DNA of 64,000 bases, taken from positions 122,035 through 186,034 of the forward strand of contig JAIBBN010000005.1 of NCBI GenBank assembly GCA_019694655.1, in the 5' to 3' direction. The stretch comes from Leptospirales bacterium (GTDB taxonomy: Bacteria > Spirochaetota > Leptospiria > Leptospirales > Leptonemataceae). The notes under the pieces were generated by a model, which was not told the origin of the DNA, did not search any database, and was given only the letters and a program-made list of their open reading frames with translations. Positions 43,043 through 51,579 of this stretch are shown in pieces. Within the stretch, counting starts at the first letter, position 1. Every line of letters begins with the position of its first letter. A program made the translations under genes and the position numbers.

Positions 43043-44235
43043 TGCAGCCGCTGTTATTTGACGCACCGCCCCCGCTGGCCGACCTCCTGCGGCTGATTGC
43101 GGAATCCGAAAGCTTGCTACTGAAGTTTCTTTCGGCCAATGACCTTGGACTGACTGGATCGCATCAGGACGGCATCTATCTGCCGCGCGAAAGCTGGCCG
43201 CTTTTTTTTGAACAGCCGGGCGCTGCCGGAGAAAACCAGGAGCGTGTGGCCAGCATTGAATGGGGCCCGGAGCTGAGCACGCCCAGCGCATTCAAATGGT
43301 ACGGACAGAGTAAGAAGGAATACCGGCTGACGCGCATCACTCCAGTTTTTCGCGGCCAGGAAGAACGTTACCTCGGCGCGTTGTTGCTGCTGGCGGACCA
43401 TCCAAGGCGCGGCCTGCAGGCGCGTCTGCTTGACCAGGATGAGCAGATAGAGGCGGCGCTGCAGTTCCTGGGCATTACGCCAGAGGATACCGGCAGACTC
43501 TTTCGCTTTGATCTCGACGAACGCCTGCGGCCCTGGGGCGAAGAGTATGCAGCACAACTGGCCGGCGCCTTTCCGGAGACCAATGAAATATCGCGGCGCG
43601 CCCAGCAGGTTTACCAGCGGCTGCACGGCGAAGCCCGGCATAGCGCCGACGAAATGTTGCTCTGGCTGGTGCGCATCGAATACGCTCTGTTTCAGTGCGT
43701 AGAACGCTCGGCCTACGCGCCCTATTTGCAGCGCGGCTTTCGCAATCTGGAGGAGTTGTTGGCGGCCACATCCGAAATCAACAATCGTCGCAAGAGCAGA
43801 GCCGGTCGCTCGCTGGAAAATCATCTGCACTTTATTTTCCAGGGACGGCATCTGCGCTACAGCGTGGAGGCAAGCACCGAACAGTCCAATCGGCCGGACT
43901 TCATCTTCCCTGGCCAGGAGCAGTACAACAATCCGGAATTTCCGGCGGCGCGCTTGCTTGTACTGGCCGCCAAGACCACCTGCAAGGACCGCTGGCGCCA
44001 GGTGCTGGAGGAAGCCAAGCGCGTCGCGACCAAACACCTGTGTACCTTGCAACAGGGTCTGAGCAGCGCACAGCTGGAGCAGATGTCTGCGGCGGGAGTG
44101 CAGCTGGTATCGCCGCAGCCTTACCACCGCTTTTTCAAAGAAGAAGACCGCGATCGTCTGATGACTCTGGAAGCGTTTGTCGAGCTGGCTCTCGATCGCA
44201 ACGGCCGGCGCGAAGATTTGTTTCAAAGTCCATAG
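43042..44235 (+). CDS. EcoRII-like type II restriction endonuclease, no adjacent methyltransferase
   Basis: The 397-residue protein has the two EcoRII domains: an effector-DNA-binding N-terminal domain (about 20-175, with SANDLGLTGSHQDGIYLP) and a C-terminal PD-(D/E)XK domain (about 245-385). The catalytic residues appear as E259 (RSLENHL), D286 (NRPDFIFPG), Y295 and K311 (LAAKTTCKDRWRQVL), with spacings that match EcoRII as I recall it. Length (397) is close to EcoRII (about 404). EcoRII cuts at CCWGG; this specificity is not proven here. There is no DNA methyltransferase next to it or elsewhere in the window. It overlaps the TonB-like gene by one base and the SUFU gene on the other strand by 13 bases. 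Confidence 0.85.
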   Translation: MQPLLFDAPPPLADLLRLIAESESLLLKFLSANDLGLTGSHQDGIYLPRESWPLFFEQPGAAGENQERVASIEWGPELSTPSAFKWYGQSKKEYRLTRITPVFRGQEERYLGALLLLADHPRRGLQARLLDQDEQIEAALQFLGITPEDTGRLFRFDLDERLRPWGEEYAAQLAGAFPETNEISRRAQQVYQRLHGEARHSADEMLLWLVRIEYALFQCVERSAYAPYLQRGFRNLEELLAATSEINNRRKSRAGRSLENHLHFIFQGRHLRYSVEASTEQSNRPDFIFPGQEQYNNPEFPAARLLVLAAKTTCKDRWRQVLEEAKRVATKHLCTLQQGLSSAQLEQMSAAGVQLVSPQPYHRFFKEEDRDRLMTLEAFVELALDRNGRREDLFQSP

Positions 44236-45269
44236 TACTTGCGGATGGCATGGTCCGGTCCGCGGGTGCGCGCCGCCGCCAGGTATTCGCTGGAAATGGG
44301 AACGCCCAGTGTCCAGTGCACAAGGTAGCGCTCGTCAACAATCAGCTCCGCCGGCCGCCGCACAGCAAGCAAGTCGAAGTCATCGGTGAAAGCAAAGTCA
44401 GCCTCGCCGCTGCGCATGCCCGACTCAAAAGTATGACCCGGTCCAATCCAGGTATCGCCTATCCAGGGATATACCGCCATGCGACCGACCAGGCCAGGCG
44501 TACTGCTGAAGGGCAGACGCACCGGGCAAATCAACTCGCTGCGCAGATAGCGTTCTACATCATGCGTCTGCCGCTCTACTCCCGGCATATGCTGGTAGGA
44601 CATGCCAACCGTAGCATAGATTGCGCCGTCCTCCAGATACGCAAATTCGGCAATGCCGATCGGCGGATAGCGCCTGTCCTGTAAAGCGTAGTAAGCGCGG
44701 TGTTTGCCATAGACTGTTTCGTAGTTGGCAAGCAATCGATCGCGGTACGCAGCCCAGTGCTCGGGCTTGCTGCGCTCCGTCCAGAAGCGCAGATTTTCTT
44801 CAAGGCGCTCAAAGAAGGATGAGTCTCCGGGCGGAAAGGGCAGGGTTCCGGCATCGGCAATAAGGCAGTCGCGGGCGTAGCCCTGGAGACCGTCGGCGCC
44901 GGACCACGGCGGCAAGATTGCCAGAGGCTCGCCTTGAAAGTAGAGCGAAACGCCGCTGCCCTCCTGGAACCAGACCAGATCGCAGTCTTCGCCGCGCAGT
45001 CCATCGCGTCCCTCGGGATGATTGACGGCATCGCTGCGCAGCAACGGGGCGCGACCCTCGCGCATGGCGGCGCTGTCCGTCTCTGCCGGGCCCGGCAATA
45101 GATTGCGCACCCAGACGGCGCGCGTCTGTCCCGGATAGTCGTCGACCGGACTCAAATAGAGGTAAATGGAGCGCCCATCATCTTCGAGCGTCGCTGCTCG
45201 CGTCCCGTAGGGGCTCAGCTCCTCCAGCAATAGGGTCGGCTCGGCCACCCGGTCAGAGATCTGGAGCAA
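44223..45269 (-). CDS. SUFU-domain (suppressor of fused-like) protein
   Basis: The 348-residue protein carries in its C-terminal half a SUFU-like domain: FAYLEDGAIYATVGMSYQHM, the segment GPGHTFESGM, then VHWTLGVPISSEYLAAART. The N-terminal half is another mixed domain (about 1-150) that I cannot name. In bacteria, SUFU-family proteins are often immunity proteins for polymorphic toxins, but no toxin gene is adjacent. The listed start is a TTG at 45267-45269; the frame continues upstream without an alternative strong start, so the N-terminus is uncertain. The gene converges on the EcoRII-like gene with a 13-base overlap. Confidence 0.65.
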   Translation of the reverse strand: MLQISDRVAEPTLLLEELSPYGTRAATLEDDGRSIYLYLSPVDDYPGQTRAVWVRNLLPGPAETDSAAMREGRAPLLRSDAVNHPEGRDGLRGEDCDLVWFQEGSGVSLYFQGEPLAILPPWSGADGLQGYARDCLIADAGTLPFPPGDSSFFERLEENLRFWTERSKPEHWAAYRDRLLANYETVYGKHRAYYALQDRRYPPIGIAEFAYLEDGAIYATVGMSYQHMPGVERQTHDVERYLRSELICPVRLPFSSTPGLVGRMAVYPWIGDTWIGPGHTFESGMRSGEADFAFTDDFDLLAVRRPAELIVDERYLVHWTLGVPISSEYLAAARTRGPDHAIRKYYGL

Positions 45270-45346
45270 CGCGGCCTGTAAAGCGCGCTGCGGGCGACTG
45301 TGCCAGAATGGTTCGACTGTGCGACGGGCGACCTCCCACTGGCGCC

Positions 45347-45865
45347 ATGGCCGCCGAATCCCGCCCAGATGTGCTGTTAATCAATCAAAGTCTGATTCAG
45401 GCGACGCTGCAGCGCGCCCAGCAGGCGCCCCGACGGCGGACCAACTTCAATTTCCATCAGGCGATGGAAGAAAATCCGCACCGTTTTCTCAATGTGATGC
45501 TGCGCGGAACCTACATTACTCCGCACCGCCATTTGCGTCCGCCGAAAACGGAATCCTTTCTGATTCTATCTGGAACGGCGGCTTTTTTTATTTTCGATGA
45601 TCAGGGAGCAGTCAGCGCCGCACATCAGCTTGGTTCGACCGCTTCGTGTACGGCAATTGGCATCGATATTCAACCCGGCGTCTGGCATTGCCTGGTTGTG
45701 CTGAGCGAGACGGCGGTTTGCTTTGAGGTAAAGCCCGGACCCTACCGCGCCAGTGACGATAAAGAATTTGCGCCGTGGGCGCCAGAGGAGGGAAGCGCAG
45801 ATTGTGAAAGCTATTTGAACAGGCTGTTGGCGGACGCTGGCTTCTCCTACGGCGCCGCCGGCTGA
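45347..45865 (+). CDS. WbuC-family cupin protein
   Basis: The 172-residue protein has the WbuC pattern: PRRRTNFNFHQ near the N-terminus, LRGTYITPHRHLRPPKTESF with the cupin metal ligands, IQPGVWHCLVV, and the end block EVKPGPYRASDDKEFAPWAPEE. Cupins of this family are found with O-antigen or LPS genes and are thought to bind metal; the reaction is not known. The ATG at 45347 is preferred over one 39 bases upstream because conservation begins close to it. The neighbours SUFU and panD do not suggest a pathway. Confidence 0.8.
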   Translation: MAAESRPDVLLINQSLIQATLQRAQQAPRRRTNFNFHQAMEENPHRFLNVMLRGTYITPHRHLRPPKTESFLILSGTAAFFIFDDQGAVSAAHQLGSTASCTAIGIDIQPGVWHCLVVLSETAVCFEVKPGPYRASDDKEFAPWAPEEGSADCESYLNRLLADAGFSYGAAG

Positions 45866-45866
45866 T

Positions 45867-46247
45867 TCAGACCGGCACCCGTTCGCCCTCGCTGACGCGC
45901 AGGATGCGGTTAGAAGCGTCAACATGAACCACGCGCGGCTCGTAGTTTGGCGGCACATCTTCCGGCTTGAAAAAGCCGTAGGTGATGATGATAATCAAAT
46001 CGCCGGCATGTCCCAGTCGGGCGGCGGCGCCGTTCAAACAGATCACGCCGCTGCCGCGTTCGCCGCGAATCGTATAGGTCTCAAGGCGCGCGCCATTGTT
46101 TACGTTCACCACGTGTACGTGCTCGTAGGGCAAGATGCCGGCCGCTTCCAGCAGGTCTTCATCCACCGTCAGGCTGCCCGGGTAATGCAGCTCTGCTTGC
46201 GTGATGGTAGCTCGATGGATCTTGGCTTTGCAGAGGGAAATGAACAT
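45867..46247 (-). CDS. panD: Aspartate 1-decarboxylase
   Basis: The 126-residue proenzyme makes beta-alanine for pantothenate and CoA. The self-cleavage site is G24-S25 in [11 protein letters not shown], which creates the pyruvoyl group. [18 protein letters not shown] and the catalytic region [22 protein letters not shown] are standard. The ATG at 46245-46247, after GGAGAGG, gives the normal N-terminus ([16 protein letters not shown]); a longer frame upstream is not supported. It faces the WbuC gene tail to tail with a one-base gap. No other pan genes are in the window. Confidence 0.96.
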   Translation of the reverse strand: MFISLCKAKIHRATITQAELHYPGSLTVDEDLLEAAGILPYEHVHVVNVNNGARLETYTIRGERGSGVICLNGAAARLGHAGDLIIIITYGFFKPEDVPPNYEPRVVHVDASNRILRVSEGERVPV

Positions 46248-46438
46248 CGCGCCTCTCCGGCTACTCCGGCGAGGAAAAGCCCCGCCTGATATTATGACTC
46301 GCAACGGCCCGGATGGTTTACAATAACTGGCAAAGCGGAGCTTCTGTCAAGTCTGCGACGCCGGAATTGGCGGCGCCCGACGTCGCTTTTCCAGGCGTCG
46401 AGCCAGGAATTCCGGTCGCGATCCTCCGCCAGAGCGGT

Positions 46439-47134
46439 TCAACCGCCAGCTTCGGCCAGTCGTTGCCGTTTGGAGACGTAAGCATCGTTGAAGGGCAGCT
46501 CGAGGCGCGCCACGGTACGGTCAGGAAGCGTAAAGATACGGAAGAGTGCGGGGTCGATGTTCGCCCCCTTCAGCAGAATGATAATCAGTGCAATGCCAAG
46601 ACCGGCGCCCTCGGTATTGTCCATGTTGTCCATGTAGAACTCGGCAATATCGTTATAGCCCATGCCCTTGCGCATCTTTTCGCGCAAACGCTGCTCCTCG
46701 AAGGGTAGAATCGGGGTGTTGTTGACGACCTCCACGCACATGCCGCTGTCATCGTAGTTGATCAGCACCAGCACGTAGACGCCGCGCTCGACGGCCAGAC
46801 GTCCAAAGCGCTCGTTCATTGCCTCGGAGAACTCGTTGCGGAAGCGGTGTAAGCCCTGGGCGTAGTCGTCCGGGGAGCGAATATCGAGGCCAACCTCTTC
46901 AAAGAAAAGCCGCTTCTGGTTGGCTTTGACGCCGTTGATGGCCAGCTCCTTTATGATGGTGTAGGCCATATCGATCAAATCGGCGCGCCCGCACTTCTCC
47001 AGCACCAGGCGCAGGGTCTGCAGCACATAGCGCTCGGTGATCTGATTTACGCGCGTCGCCTGCAGGGCCACCTCGTCGGAGGCCTCCACCTTCAGCCGGA
47101 TATTCTGTTCAAGATCAAAGAAGCTGCGTCCCAT
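46439..47134 (-). CDS. GHKL/anti-sigma-type ATPase-fold protein
   Basis: The 231-residue protein has an HATPase_c-like fold. ELAINGVKANQKR is the N-box, and NTEGAGLGIALIIILLK is the G-box, with the ATP lid before it. No dimerisation-phosphotransfer domain or membrane segment is present, so it resembles serine-kinase anti-sigma factors (SpoIIAB/RsbW) or a stand-alone histidine kinase-like regulator rather than a full two-component kinase. The STAS protein at 21281-21616 could be its partner, an inference. It is divergent from the HD-GYP gene at 47228, which could also be functionally linked. Confidence 0.75.
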   Translation of the reverse strand: MGRSFFDLEQNIRLKVEASDEVALQATRVNQITERYVLQTLRLVLEKCGRADLIDMAYTIIKELAINGVKANQKRLFFEEVGLDIRSPDDYAQGLHRFRNEFSEAMNERFGRLAVERGVYVLVLINYDDSGMCVEVVNNTPILPFEEQRLREKMRKGMGYNDIAEFYMDNMDNTEGAGLGIALIIILLKGANIDPALFRIFTLPDRTVARLELPFNDAYVSKRQRLAEAGG

Positions 47135-47227
47135 GGCTCACCGGAAAAAACTTGCCGCGCGTCAGGAAGGCCTGCTCACTTGCGGCGTAGCTGTATACCT
47201 TTAATCATCGGCCAGAATCCTCGCTCT

Positions 47228-49216
47228 ATGCTCACCGAAACAGCCCCAAAATCAGCCGCCCGCGAGGCATTGCTCTATCTGGCGGATGCCTATCCGCCTC
47301 CGCCCAGCAATGGCCGCCTCTGTTTGCCCCTGGACGATGCCATGGCTGGCGCTCTGGACAGCGACCAGGGCATGTTTCTGGCGGTGGCGGTGCTCAGCGA
47401 GAGCGCCTTCCAGCAACGCGCCGAACAGCTCTGGGACTGGATTCGCAGCCGACCGGAGGTGGATCTCAAACTGATCCTGCTCTGTCAAGCGCCTCGCTCG
47501 CGCGCTGACTTTGCGCCGCTGCCGGAAGAATATGTGCAGCTGGCCGCTCCGCCCGGGCTGCCGCGTGAAACCATCGACATGCTGGTGGAGAACAGCTTTG
47601 CGGCGCTGCGCACGCGCTATGAAAAGCTGCAGCTGCAATCGCGCCTGGCGCTCTCCTCTCAGGAGATGCGTCGTCTGACCGATGTCGGTCAGGCGCTGAG
47701 TACCGAGCGCGATTTCGATCGATTGATCGATTTGATCCTGCATCATGCCCGTCAACTGGCTTCGGCCGATGGCGGCTCCATCTACATTGTCGAGCGCGGC
47801 AAGCCCGGATCAAAGGCAACGCATTTGCGGTTCAAGAAAAGCGCACTGGCGCTGAATGCAAACGAGTTCCTGCTGCCCATCGACTCCAATTCAATCGCAG
47901 GTCACGTTGCCCTGAGCGGGCAGCCGCTGATGATCGCCGACGTCTATGAGCTGACTGGCGCCGAAGGCTTTCATTTCAACGTGGAGTTTGATCGGACGCA
48001 CAACTACCGAACGCGTTCGATGATGGTGATCCCAATGAAGGATCATCATGGCAATCCGATTGGCGTAATCCAGCTGATCAATCGCAAACGAAAAAATATT
48101 CCGCGGCCGCTGACCATCGAAGAATTGAACAGCGATCTGGTGGTTCCCTTTGATGATCGCAGCGTGGAGCTGGTACAGTCGCTGGCCGGGCAGGCCGCGG
48201 TGGCGGTGCTGAATAACATCCTGATTCAGGATATCAACAATCTCTTCGAAGGCTTTGTAACGGCGGCCGTTACGGCCATTGAGCAGCGCGATCCGACGAC
48301 CTCCGGTCACAGCTTCCGTGTTGCGGAGTTTACCACCGGTCTGGCGCGAGCCGTGGACCGTCTGAGTGATGGCGAATTTTCGGCGATCAAGTTTTCTCTG
48401 GAGCAAATCCGCGAGATACGATACGCTTCGCTGCTGCACGACTTTGGCAAGGTGGGCGTGCGCGAAAAGGTGCTGGTCAAGTCCAAGAAACTCTACGACC
48501 ACGAACTGCAACTGATTGAGACGCGCTTCCAGAGCATCGAACAAATGGTGGAAAAGCACTATCTGCAACGCAAATTGAAGTATTTGAAGGCCAACGGCGC
48601 CGGCGCTTTTGGCGAGTATGAAATGTATCTGGACAGCGAGATGGGCGAGCGCATGGAGGAGTTGCGCGAGATGCTCTCCGCCATTCGCGCTGCCAATGAG
48701 CCGTCCGTGGTTGCGAGCAGCAATTTTGAGCGGCTGGAAGAGATAGCTCGCAAGCGCATCCGCATTCCCGGCGGACAGCAGATGAGCTTCCTGGAAGAGA
48801 ATGAACTGCTCAGTCTTTCGGTGCGCCGCGGAAATCTTGATCAGCGCGAGCGCATGGAAATCGAATCGCACGTATCGCATACCTATCGTTTCCTGATTCA
48901 AATTCCGTGGACCACGGACCTGGCGCACGTGCCGGATATTGCTCACGGCCACCACGAGAAGCTGGACGGCACCGGCTATCCAATGGGCTTGCGCGGCGAC
49001 GAGATTGCCCTGCAAACGCGCATGATGACCATTTCGGACATCTACGATGCGCTCACTGCGCCAGACCGACCCTATAAAAAATCGCTCTCGGCGGAGCGCG
49101 CTCTGGATATCCTGCAGCTGGAAGCAAAGGAGCACCATGTCGATCACCGACTGTTGAAGGTGTTTATCGAGGCTGGCGTGTTTCGCGCCGCCAGCGAAAA
49201 GCAAGACTGGCCTTGA
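47228..49216 (+). CDS. GAF/HD-GYP domain protein (c-di-GMP phosphodiesterase family)
   Basis: The 662-residue protein has an unnamed N-terminal domain (about 1-130), a GAF domain (about 160-330) and an HD-GYP domain (about 345-640). HD-GYP enzymes hydrolyse cyclic di-GMP. Motifs LLHDFGKVGV (H404, D405) and HHEKLDGTGYP (575-585) are both present and complete. About 170 residues separate them, whereas about 60 is typical, so there is an insertion of roughly 100 residues, helical in character, after the first motif. The GAF domain may sense a ligand. The ATG at 47228 is chosen (MLTETAPKSAAREALLYLAD); a frame 48 bases longer exists. Its stop overlaps the TTG of the ECF sigma gene. Confidence 0.88.
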   Translation: MLTETAPKSAAREALLYLADAYPPPPSNGRLCLPLDDAMAGALDSDQGMFLAVAVLSESAFQQRAEQLWDWIRSRPEVDLKLILLCQAPRSRADFAPLPEEYVQLAAPPGLPRETIDMLVENSFAALRTRYEKLQLQSRLALSSQEMRRLTDVGQALSTERDFDRLIDLILHHARQLASADGGSIYIVERGKPGSKATHLRFKKSALALNANEFLLPIDSNSIAGHVALSGQPLMIADVYELTGAEGFHFNVEFDRTHNYRTRSMMVIPMKDHHGNPIGVIQLINRKRKNIPRPLTIEELNSDLVVPFDDRSVELVQSLAGQAAVAVLNNILIQDINNLFEGFVTAAVTAIEQRDPTTSGHSFRVAEFTTGLARAVDRLSDGEFSAIKFSLEQIREIRYASLLHDFGKVGVREKVLVKSKKLYDHELQLIETRFQSIEQMVEKHYLQRKLKYLKANGAGAFGEYEMYLDSEMGERMEELREMLSAIRAANEPSVVASSNFERLEEIARKRIRIPGGQQMSFLEENELLSLSVRRGNLDQRERMEIESHVSHTYRFLIQIPWTTDLAHVPDIAHGHHEKLDGTGYPMGLRGDEIALQTRMMTISDIYDALTAPDRPYKKSLSAERALDILQLEAKEHHVDHRLLKVFIEAGVFRAASEKQDWP

Positions 49217-50511
49217 AGCAGCGAGGCGGCGCAGAAGAATCGAATTCGCTGCAGCTGGAACAGCTGCACCGTCAGCGCTACGGCCAGATTCTGGCCTTTG
49301 TGCTGCGGCGCATTGGCTTTCGTCATTTGCAAATCGGCGAGGAGGCCGTGTAGAGCGCATTCGAGCGCGCCTTGCTTCAATGGCCACAGCGCGGCCGGCC
49401 GGAGAATCCCGCAGGCTGGCTTTGTATTGTCGCGCGCAATGCGGCCGTCGATCTGTTGCGAGCGCAGGCGCGCCATCGCGGTCGCGAGCCAGCGCCGACC
49501 GATGCTGAAATCAAAATTGAATTCAATGACGACGATGCATCCGATCTAAATGATCAGGCGCAAATTCTTTTGCTCTGCTGCAATCCCCGACTCAGCGCTA
49601 GCGCGCAAATCGCTTTGGCCTTGAAAGCGCTGGGCGGCTTCAAAGTTGGCGAAATCAGTCGTTTGCTCTATATGACCCCGGAGTCGGCCAAGCGTATGTT
49701 GAGTCGAGCGCGGCGTCTGGCGGCAAAGGACCCGACGCTGCTGCGCAGGGCGGATGGCGCCTCAGACGATCGACGCTACGATACAGCCTTGCAAACCATC
49801 TACGCGCTCTTTACCGAGGGCTATGCCGCCAGCGCGGGCGAAGCGCAGCTGCGATCGGAACTGGCGCTCGAGGCGATTCGACTGGCGGACCTGCTATTGG
49901 CCAGCGCTCGCTTGCCAGGCGCACACCGCGGCAACCTGCAAGCTCTGCTGGCCCTGATGCTCCTGCAGATGGCCCGCTTTCCGGCGCGCGTATCCGCTTC
50001 CGGCGAGCCGGTCCGCCTCCAGGATCAGGATCGCGCGCTTTGGGATCTGTCGATGTTGCGCGCTGGATTTGCGGCCCTGGCCGCCTCCAGCAAGGCTGAG
50101 CAGCCCGACGCCTATCATCTGGAAGCGCGCATTGCCGCTGAGCACGCCGCCGCTGGCAAATTTGCCGACACCAACTGGCATAAAATCCTGGAGCTGTACG
50201 ATCAATTGCTTACAATCAAGGATACGCTTGGCGTTCGTCTGGCGCGGTGCGTGGCTGTGCGCTATGTCCATGGCCCTCAGGCGGCGCTCCTGGCGCTCAG
50301 AGAGCTGGCGCCAGATGAGCGCCGTGGCGGTCGCAGCTGGCGCTTTGTTCATGAGGCCCTTCGCGCTGATTTTCTGGCCGCTGCTGGCGAAGCGCGAGGG
50401 GCCCGCTCCGCCTGGCAGGCTGCGGCGCGGCATGCGCCGACCAGCGGCGATCAGCGCTTTGTTTCCGCTCGTCTCCAGGCTCTGACCGACCAAAAAAGGA
50501 ATAACGACTGA
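49213..50511 (+). pseudogene. ECF sigma factor (SigJ/ECF42-like with DUF6596) interrupted by an amber codon
   Basis: The reading frame from a TTG overlapping the HD-GYP stop (49213) translates as LHRQRYGQILAFVLRRIGF, continuing to GEEAV, then a TAG at 49351-49353 (codon 47), then SAFERALLQWPQRGRPENPAGWL in the same frame to 50511. A sigma-70 region 2, region 4 (VGEISRLLYMTPESAKRMLSRA) and the long DUF6596-like C-terminal domain (YDTALQTIYALFTEGYAAS) are all otherwise intact. The family normally has Gln at this position (VQEAF-type), so CAG to TAG is the simplest change. The YCII-type partner follows at 50616. A shorter product starting at the TTG at 49372 would lack most of region 2. The gene is probably non-functional unless the stop is read through. 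Confidence 0.8.
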
Positions 50512-50615
50512 AAAAAAATCGGGCGCCCTTGTCCCCGATTGCCCCGGCGCAACGACTGCAGGGCGAGGCGCCGGGAAGTCAGCTACCGCTGATTTGCGGC
50601 CCCGGGAGGCAGAAT

Positions 50616-51041
50616 ATGAATACCTATATGTTACTCTTACGACAGGAGAAGATCGATTTTGGCGCCTATACGCCGGAAGACTTTCAGCAGATCATGGCCG
50701 AATTCGATCGCTGGAACGCAGCGATGATCCAGCGCCAGGAATTGTTGCTCAGCGCCAACCTCAAAGATGGCGAGGGTCGCCTGGTGCGCGCCGGACAGAG
50801 CGCGCAGGATGGTCCGTTCACGGAGATTCGCGAGGCGGTTACGGGGATTTTTGTCCTCCGCGCCGTCGACTTTGACGCGGCGGCCAAACTGGCGGCCGCC
50901 TGTCCCTTTGTTGCCCGCGGCGGCAGCGTAGAGGTGCGCCTGGTTCCACAGCTGGAGCTCGAAGACGCCTCGTTGCCGGTGCTGCAAGAACAAATGAGCA
51001 AGCGTCAGAGCGCATCCAGCAGCGCCACGGCGGAGGGCTGA
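50616..51041 (+). CDS. YCII-related (DGPF) protein
   Basis: The 141-residue protein has the YCII/DGPF-type domain: MNTYMLLLRQEKIDFGAYTP at the start, the motif QDGPFTEIREAVTGIFVLRA, and a further conserved block SVEVRLVP. Such proteins are regularly paired with SigJ/ECF42-type sigma factors, matching the broken sigma gene just upstream; their role in the pair is not established. The ATG at 50616 follows GGGAGG. The gap from the sigma stop is 104 bases. The membrane protein gene follows after four bases. Confidence 0.85.
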   Translation: MNTYMLLLRQEKIDFGAYTPEDFQQIMAEFDRWNAAMIQRQELLLSANLKDGEGRLVRAGQSAQDGPFTEIREAVTGIFVLRAVDFDAAAKLAAACPFVARGGSVEVRLVPQLELEDASLPVLQEQMSKRQSASSSATAEG

Positions 51042-51045
51042 GGTC

Positions 51046-51498
51046 ATGAATCAAGAACCAAAGCGTCTCATTGCCGCGCGAATTGCGGCCTTGCTGTTCC
51101 TGATCTGGGGATTGCTTCATGTAGCTGGCGGTCTGACGATGTTGCTCGCCGCAAATACGAGCGTTGACGCCTACCTTCAATTGCTCAGCGATGGCGCCGA
51201 AGCCAGCGGCATCGAAAACGTTGCGATCGGCAAGGTCTTCGCCTTTCATGCCTTCAATCTGCTCTGGATGGGAGCGCTGTGCATCTGGATTGTCTGGCGT
51301 TTCAACTGGCGTAACCGGCCAGAGGGATTGTGGCTGAACCTGATGCTCATCGGCCTGGCAGATGCGGGGCTGCTGCTCTTCATGGTTGGCAGCGGCGTGA
51401 TGCCAATAGCGAATGCCTGGCTAGGTCCGGCGCTCTTGCTGCTGGCGCTTGGCGCAGTTCTTGTTTCTCGATGGCGCAAGGAGCCGGTTGGCGCCTGA
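51046..51498 (+). CDS. Small integral membrane protein
   Basis: The 150-residue product has four membrane helices (about 10-32, 65-88, 95-115 and 120-140). No motif is recognised. It starts four bases after the YCII stop and so is probably in the same transcript as the ECF sigma and YCII genes. A role in sensing or in a conserved membrane accessory family is possible, but nothing in the sequence shows it. Confidence 0.6.
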   Translation: MNQEPKRLIAARIAALLFLIWGLLHVAGGLTMLLAANTSVDAYLQLLSDGAEASGIENVAIGKVFAFHAFNLLWMGALCIWIVWRFNWRNRPEGLWLNLMLIGLADAGLLLFMVGSGVMPIANAWLGPALLLLALGAVLVSRWRKEPVGA

Positions 51499-51506
51499 GC
51501 GCTCGA

Positions 51507-51534
51507 AGCGGCCTTTGGGCCGCTACCCCTTTCT
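51507..51534 (+). terminator. Possible terminator hairpin
   Basis: AGCGGCC (51507-51513) and GGCCGCT (51518-51524) pair as a 7-bp stem with a four-base loop, followed by ACCCCTTTCT. The U-tract is weak. It lies just after the membrane protein gene and before pyrE. Confidence 0.4.
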
Positions 51535-51579
51535 AAAAACGATTGCGGCAGGCTGCGGTCAGGGCGATCCAGGCGCAGC

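Noticed and set aside
49351..49353. TAG read as pyrrolysine or another recoded amino acid
   Set aside because: There is no recoding element in view, no evidence of a suppressor tRNA in the window, and CAG to TAG is a single common transition; kept only as a remote possibility.
47891..49387. A 498-codon minus-strand frame opposite the HD-GYP gene
   Set aside because: The plus-strand GAF/HD-GYP protein has intact catalytic motifs; the opposite frame is rich in His and Gln with no domain.
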